From Bacteroidales bacterium (GTDB taxonomy: Bacteria; Bacteroidota; Bacteroidia; Bacteroidales; VadinHA17): a DNA stretch of 38,038 bases. Location: positions 15,787 to 53,824 of the forward strand of contig PLLX01000191.1 of assembly GCA_003141415.1 (NCBI GenBank), written 5' to 3'. Under the pieces are notes generated by a model. That model did no database searches. It saw nothing but the letters and a program-made list of their open reading frames with translations, and had not been told where the DNA came from. Position 1 is the first letter of the stretch, and each line of letters starts with the position of its first letter. Positions 33,542 through 38,038 of the stretch are shown one piece after another. Position numbers and translations under genes: made by a program.

Positions 33542-36500
33542 TCACAAAATGATCATCCGGCCCGAAGCTCTTGCTGTTTCACCATTTCCGGTAATAATTG
33601 TAACTGTATAAGGATACATTCCTCTGCCGACTTTTCGACCTCCATCATCATTCCCATCCCAGACGATTGATGGCAGGTTATAGCCCATTGGATCTACCTT
33701 TGTCTTTAAAATCTTAATTATTCTTCCATCAATATTAAAAATATTTATTGTAATGTTTAACTCATTATCGGGTCTGTTATGTTCCAGACTTATATTGGTT
33801 TCGCTAAAGAATGGATTCGGATAATTCATAAGGTTCCTGAGTACAAATTTTTCTCCTGTTACCACCTGGAATGAAATCGTTTTTTGTGAAGAGTTATTGA
33901 AATTGTCCCAGGCTTTTACTGTAAGAGAATGACTGCCTTCAGTTAATCCTGAAAGATCATAACTGATCCTTCCTCTCATATAGTTATCGAAATCATTTTC
34001 AAAATAATTGTTAAGGACAAATGATTTGTTAGATTCATTATCGAGGAATCCTGTTAAATCATGTCCTATTCCTGATCCAGTCGTATTAATTCCGTCCTGG
34101 TCATTTATAATTGCCAGGAGCCTGGGATTGCTGTCAGTAATTCCGCCGTTTCTGAAAAGGGTGTCGTTCATATATAATTTAATATCAGGACCATCGTTGT
34201 CAGTTAGCAGGATTTTAGAAAATCCCCCTACAGTTAAATCGGTGAAACTCCCGTTCATGTCTTCCCTGTCATTGTAAGCGTAATAGCTTATTTTTCCCGA
34301 ACCGAATGAATAATCAATATCTCTTGGAACAATAAACGTAAAGCGGAATCTGCCATCTTTTGCCATTGTCTTGCCACTGAAAAGAATGTTGTTCCTGAGA
34401 TTAAAAGTCATACTCTGACCTCCATCGTTTGCAAGAGTCTTTATTTTACTTGCTTTATCATATACAGTGGGAGAAACCATCCCATTGAAGTTGTTCAGCT
34501 GATTTCCGAGAGGATCTTCTATATGACCGGCGATAGTAACAAGAGAGAGAGCTTTCAGACTGTCTATCTTATCATAAACAGAAACGTTATTAATAGAATC
34601 AGTAATGACATGTCCATAATAAGGATAGGCAAGTTTTAATGCCGGATCTCCCAGCAAAGTAAAGTTCCTTTTATTGGGGCCTGATTCTGAGTTGTTTTTA
34701 GCAACCTTAATAATGTCTCCCAAAGGCATAGAATTACCCGCTTTATCATGACCAAAAGCACAGCTAAATATGTTTCTGTTCAGATCATAGTTTGGAGCAG
34801 AATATACAACTCTGGTGGTTGACATTAATGCAATGCCACCGCCATCTTTATTAAGAAGAACCATTTCACCGCCGGAGGGCCTTCCAGTCATCTGCCGTGT
34901 AGCTAAATTAAGATCAATATCATCGAATCGGCTGAATTCACACGTCGCGGTAATAAAGAGAGGAAGTTTTCCTCCATTTTTCCACGAGTTAATATCTTCT
35001 GTTTTGACTACACCTTCTGCTGCAAGGCTACTCTCGTTTCCATGCCCGGTATAATTGAAGATAAGGCAACCTGAATTTATACGATCGTCGATAGCTTTAT
35101 TCACATCCGGATAGGACTGTCCGTTAACTGTTGTTGTCTCTTTGAAAGCATCAAGATAGATTTTATCAATATTATATGTAGGAACACTGTCATTAAGAAC
35201 ATTTGCAAGACCCTCAGCATCAGTCATATGAATATTACCATCTTCATCATCTGCCGTAAGACATATCACATTCTTCCAGTCGCCCATATTGGCGGGATCG
35301 AGGTATCTTTTAATCTTTGAAAGAACTATGCCTGCCTGAACAGTATCAGAAACAGGCAGACGTCCAATTCCGATATCTTCTGTTCCGTCTGCTTCTCCTT
35401 CTCCGTCATCGAGAAGCCCATAGAAATCATCAGATGTAAATGAAGAAGTATACACATTTGAATTCTCTGACTGATAAGTAAGTATGAAATTGGGATTGTT
35501 GGGAGGCGGTGTTTTATTTTCATAAGAACCATCGCCAAAGAGCAGAAGATATTTCAAAGGATGAGCACTGTCCTTCTGTTTCAAATACTTCATTCTCAAA
35601 AAATTTCTCATCGAGGCAATGTCAGGAATACCACCTGAAAACTCATTATATATCTGTTGTGGTGTAACAATCAGAGAAATAATACCATCGTTGGTTAGAT
35701 GAAAATCTGCCAGTTTTCCAGCATATGCTTTGAATAATGGGTGAGTAATAATAATCATATCGGCCGATGCAGACGAATGAAGATCCTGATTCGGTATAAA
35801 AGCCGGTTTAATTAATGGTACCATTGCATTGGCAGCTGTAAAAGCAATGAATGTTTTAAGCGTATCAGTAGCACTTTTGAATCCAATATTCTCTCCGTTC
35901 CTGGTATATTGAATCTGTTTAATATTCAGAGGATCAGTTATATCCCAGATTAAAGGATCGTTGTTAAGGCTCCGGATTAAGAATCCGGTTATTCTGCCTG
36001 GTGCAACAGATTTTGAATCGGTATATTGTATTTCTGAACCGGAAAATGAATTTGATCTTCTTCCCTGGAGTTGTATCCAGTCAAGCCATCCTTTTGCTCC
36101 TGCTTCACCATTGTCAAAGAATGTGATATCGTACGAAGGAGCTGTTGAAGAAGGCTGTATTGAACCGGTAGAATCAGTAATCTGGAAATATGTACCGGTA
36201 TAATCATAAAGATTGACTCCATCTACCTGGATATTTTTCATGATCGTATTTCCATCGTAGAGCCTGAAGATGGTAGGAACAGAAGCTCTTGCAGCTACCC
36301 TGATATTATATTTTATATTTTCTGAAGTAAGAAGATCCGTAAAACCGGGGTCTATATGAATTGTCGAAATCTGCTGAAACCATTCTCTTCCTGATTTAAT
36401 AATATTTTCATCATCCAGTTCATGTACAAAAAAAGCATCTGATTCAGATGAAGTGTAAGTTGCAGGTTGCGAAGGTTCTACGACGTCAATAATCTGTTTA

Positions 36501-36955
36501 CCGGGAGTTGGTCCCGATGTGATGAAATAAAATGCTGTATCAGAATAATTGTGATGTTGGAAATTATACTCCTGGGTAGTTTGGTCATAAATCCATCTGC
36601 CTGTCCCTTTTGCATAGAAGAGGAGATAATCTCCCTCATTAAAAATTCCATCGTTACCGGTAACAGTAAATAAGGATAGCTCTTTCAGATCGTCTGGTTT
36701 TGGTGCATCATTATAATATGATAACTGGCCGAAGTTGTTGCCAAAAATCCTGGGATTGGATGGGTACTCTAATCCGAGTTGTTTGAGTTTTGAATAGTCG
36801 ATTCTGTAAATTCCGTCTGAGGTGACAGCAATTCTAAACCATAAACCGGTGGATAATTCAGAAGTCGAAGAATAACTATCTTTGAAATTCTGTGCGTCCA
36901 GGTTAAAAGATAAAAGCAAAAGGTAAATTGGCAATATTTGAAAAATTCTTTTCAT
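33542..36955 (-). CDS. porU: PorU: type IX secretion C-terminal signal peptidase/sortase-like protein (C25 family)
   Basis: Cell-surface cysteine protease of the gingipain C25 family, 1137 aa. It cleaves the C-terminal domain of T9SS cargo and attaches the cargo to A-LPS. The signal peptide is at 1-21 (ending LDAQN). The catalytic pair is His638 in NYTGHGNESS and Cys672 in ITATCEFSRFDD, spaced 34 residues apart, close to the 33 I recall for Porphyromonas PorU. KYLLLFGDGSYENK and SDDFYGLLDDGEGE, both typical of C25 domains, precede them. The C-terminus (about 1040-1137) resembles a T9SS C-terminal domain: NYPNPFFSETNISLEH, VWDGNDDGGRKVGRGMYPY and a final GRMIIL. A -7 box lies 8 nt from the ATG. 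The following genes are porV and ispF. Confidence 0.94.
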   Translation of the reverse strand: MKRIFQILPIYLLLLSFNLDAQNFKDSYSSTSELSTGLWFRIAVTSDGIYRIDYSKLKQLGLEYPSNPRIFGNNFGQLSYYNDAPKPDDLKELSLFTVTGNDGIFNEGDYLLFYAKGTGRWIYDQTTQEYNFQHHNYSDTAFYFITSGPTPGKQIIDVVEPSQPATYTSSESDAFFVHELDDENIIKSGREWFQQISTIHIDPGFTDLLTSENIKYNIRVAARASVPTIFRLYDGNTIMKNIQVDGVNLYDYTGTYFQITDSTGSIQPSSTAPSYDITFFDNGEAGAKGWLDWIQLQGRRSNSFSGSEIQYTDSKSVAPGRITGFLIRSLNNDPLIWDITDPLNIKQIQYTRNGENIGFKSATDTLKTFIAFTAANAMVPLIKPAFIPNQDLHSSASADMIIITHPLFKAYAGKLADFHLTNDGIISLIVTPQQIYNEFSGGIPDIASMRNFLRMKYLKQKDSAHPLKYLLLFGDGSYENKTPPPNNPNFILTYQSENSNVYTSSFTSDDFYGLLDDGEGEADGTEDIGIGRLPVSDTVQAGIVLSKIKRYLDPANMGDWKNVICLTADDEDGNIHMTDAEGLANVLNDSVPTYNIDKIYLDAFKETTTVNGQSYPDVNKAIDDRINSGCLIFNYTGHGNESSLAAEGVVKTEDINSWKNGGKLPLFITATCEFSRFDDIDLNLATRQMTGRPSGGEMVLLNKDGGGIALMSTTRVVYSAPNYDLNRNIFSCAFGHDKAGNSMPLGDIIKVAKNNSESGPNKRNFTLLGDPALKLAYPYYGHVITDSINNVSVYDKIDSLKALSLVTIAGHIEDPLGNQLNNFNGMVSPTVYDKASKIKTLANDGGQSMTFNLRNNILFSGKTMAKDGRFRFTFIVPRDIDYSFGSGKISYYAYNDREDMNGSFTDLTVGGFSKILLTDNDGPDIKLYMNDTLFRNGGITDSNPRLLAIINDQDGINTTGSGIGHDLTGFLDNESNKSFVLNNYFENDFDNYMRGRISYDLSGLTEGSHSLTVKAWDNFNNSSQKTISFQVVTGEKFVLRNLMNYPNPFFSETNISLEHNRPDNELNITINIFNIDGRIIKILKTKVDPMGYNLPSIVWDGNDDGGRKVGRGMYPYTVTIITGNGETARASGRMIIL

Positions 36956-36963
36956 TCTACTGA

Positions 36964-36971
36964 CAAAGATA
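36964..36971 (-). promoter_or_regulatory. -7 box of porU
   Basis: The minus strand reads TATCTTTG, an exact TAnnTTTG, 8 nt from the porU ATG, implying a leader of only one or two bases. It lies in the 118-nt divergent gap to the PorP/SprF-like gene. I could not find a convincing element for the plus-strand gene. Confidence 0.5.
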
Positions 36972-37073
36972 GAAATGTGCTTTTTGTTTACTAGTTAATT
37001 TTGTTTTTTTGTAAGCCATAACTTAATATAATATTAACGATATCATTACGTTCATATTGCAGTAATTTTTAAT

Positions 37074-38038
37074 ATGTTGAGGCGACTTAATAAAATAGTT
37101 TTATTCATCTTCTTGCTGCCTGCATATTGTTTTGGACAGGAGACAGATCCCGGACCTGGTTATCAGATGATGATGATGAATAATCCTGCACTTGCCGGAA
37201 GCGATGGAGCTGGTGTGTTAAGGTTGTCATATCTAAACTTTTATCCTGGTAACAGCTATAACCTTCATTCTGTTTATTTATCGTACGACTCATATTTTTC
37301 TGAATTGCACGGCGGTGCTGGTTTATATCTCGCTGATGATTATCTGGGTGGTATTATAAACGATTTCAGGGGCGGATTAACATATTCTTATTTTTTACAG
37401 GCAGGGAAGGATCTTTTTATTAATGGCGGACTTTCGGCTTCAATTTATCACAGGGGCTTCAACTTTGACAATGCGATTTTACCTGACCAGATTGATCCGC
37501 TTGGAGGAGTATCAATTCCATCCTCAGAAGCGCTGGCTTCATCGGGAAGGAGCGTATTTGATATCGGGGTGGGATTTCTTTTTATCTCCGGAAAATTTAC
37601 AGGAGGATTTTCCATAAATCATCTTGCAGAACCCGACTTGTCAGCAACAGGCAATTCCAACGACAGATTAAAAAGAAAACTTCTCATCCATCTTTCCGGC
37701 GATTTTAACCTTAGCAAAGCACAGACTCTAAAAATCCAGCCTCTTACATATTTAGAAATACAAGGAGGATTCATTAATGCTGGGGCAGGAGCGGCTCTGG
37801 CAAGTAAATATCTGGCGATCAATGCTGTAGTTTTAGGTGATAACGCTAAAAACCTGAATCTTCAGACAGGGTTTTCTTTTAATACAGGCAGAATCTCTGT
37901 TTACTACAATTACCGGTTTAATGTGGGATCAGAAAATAAATTAATGCCATTATCGCTTCTGCATCAGACAGGACTGGCATTCAGTTTAAATAATGTTGAA
38001 AAAAGAAATACAATCAAAACAATAAATTTCCCTAAATT
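37074..38038 (+). CDS. PorP/SprF-family type IX secretion membrane protein (3' end cut by window edge)
   Basis: Frame open from the ATG at 37074 to the last base, 321 complete codons. The signal peptide (about 1-21) ends YCFGQ. The family hallmark follows at once: YQMMMMNNPALAGSDG, where N-P-A-L/Y-A-G-S marks PorP/SprF proteins. The rest alternates polar and hydrophobic residues as amphipathic strands of an outer-membrane barrel (e.g. HGGAGLYLADDYLGGI, FINGGLSASIYHRGF, GFSINHLAEPD). PorP/SprF proteins normally have about 300-340 residues, so little is missing at the 3' end. Members are partners of PorE and serve as anchors for particular secreted proteins such as SprB adhesins. The gene is divergent from porU, and ATG 37074 gives an intact signal peptide. 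Confidence 0.88.
   Translation, partial: MLRRLNKIVLFIFLLPAYCFGQETDPGPGYQMMMMNNPALAGSDGAGVLRLSYLNFYPGNSYNLHSVYLSYDSYFSELHGGAGLYLADDYLGGIINDFRGGLTYSYFLQAGKDLFINGGLSASIYHRGFNFDNAILPDQIDPLGGVSIPSSEALASSGRSVFDIGVGFLFISGKFTGGFSINHLAEPDLSATGNSNDRLKRKLLIHLSGDFNLSKAQTLKIQPLTYLEIQGGFINAGAGAALASKYLAINAVVLGDNAKNLNLQTGFSFNTGRISVYYNYRFNVGSENKLMPLSLLHQTGLAFSLNNVEKRNTIKTINFPK

Noticed and set aside
1..38038. CRISPR arrays, prophage, integrase or transposase genes
   Set aside because: No regular direct repeats with spacers, no phage structural genes and no DDE or tyrosine recombinase motifs were seen in any frame I examined.

Overview
The window is chromosomal DNA from a member of the Bacteroidota, most likely Bacteroidales. 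Four things point there: type IX secretion (T9SS) genes porU and porV plus a PorP/SprF-type protein; the paired lipoprotein/outer-membrane families DUF6452-DUF6048; several TAnnTTTG promoter elements, the Bacteroidota -7 box, just upstream of start codons; and many TPR/PD40/OmpA envelope proteins. Both ends are cut inside genes: a concentrative nucleoside transporter at the left edge and a PorP/SprF-like gene at the right edge. I see no phage, insertion sequence with a transposase, CRISPR array or rRNA.

Layout. 1-6.5 kb: nucleoside transporter (5' truncated), tRNA-Ser(CGA), an M3 peptidyl-dipeptidase lipoprotein, a DUF6786-like lipoprotein, rlmN and a convergent GNAT acetyltransferase. 6.5-15.3 kb, minus strand: four consecutive paralogues with a shared core (signal peptide, N-terminal TPR helices, PD40 beta-propeller) and four different C-terminal ends: none; one SPOR-like domain; carboxypeptidase-regulatory-like plus OmpA plus two SPOR-like domains; or carboxypeptidase-regulatory-like plus a helical repeat region and a transmembrane anchor. 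15.5-22 kb: lipoamide acyltransferase E2, GT2 glycosyltransferase, a short aminotransferase-tail remnant, recR, a sodium:solute symporter, DUF6048, DUF6452 and a decayed acyl-CoA synthetase beside a small palindromic repeat. 22.3-29.6 kb: alaS diverging from two co-linear M23 peptidases, a MerR regulator, a NIF3/YqfO protein and a coiled-coil zinc-ribbon protein. 29.6-38 kb: urocanate hydratase, then the minus-strand block porU-porV-ispF, with a PorP/SprF-like gene diverging from porU.

How it fits together. The strongest theme is cell-envelope architecture. PorU and PorV form the T9SS cell-surface attachment machinery, and PorP/SprF proteins are partners of PorE, itself a TPR-PD40-CRD-OmpA protein. 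The tandem paralogue array is the best candidate for an undescribed system. The same TPR-propeller core is attached to a peptidoglycan-binding OmpA/SPOR end, to a SPOR end, to nothing, and to an inner-membrane anchor behind a roughly 65-71-residue helical repeat. This suggests, as inference, a scaffold linking outer membrane, peptidoglycan and inner membrane.

The window also records gene decay. An acyl-CoA synthetase has lost most of its body and carries an in-frame stop. The last 47 codons of an aminotransferase survive between recR and a glycosyltransferase. Several intergenic gaps hold inverted-repeat or heptanucleotide-repeat elements.
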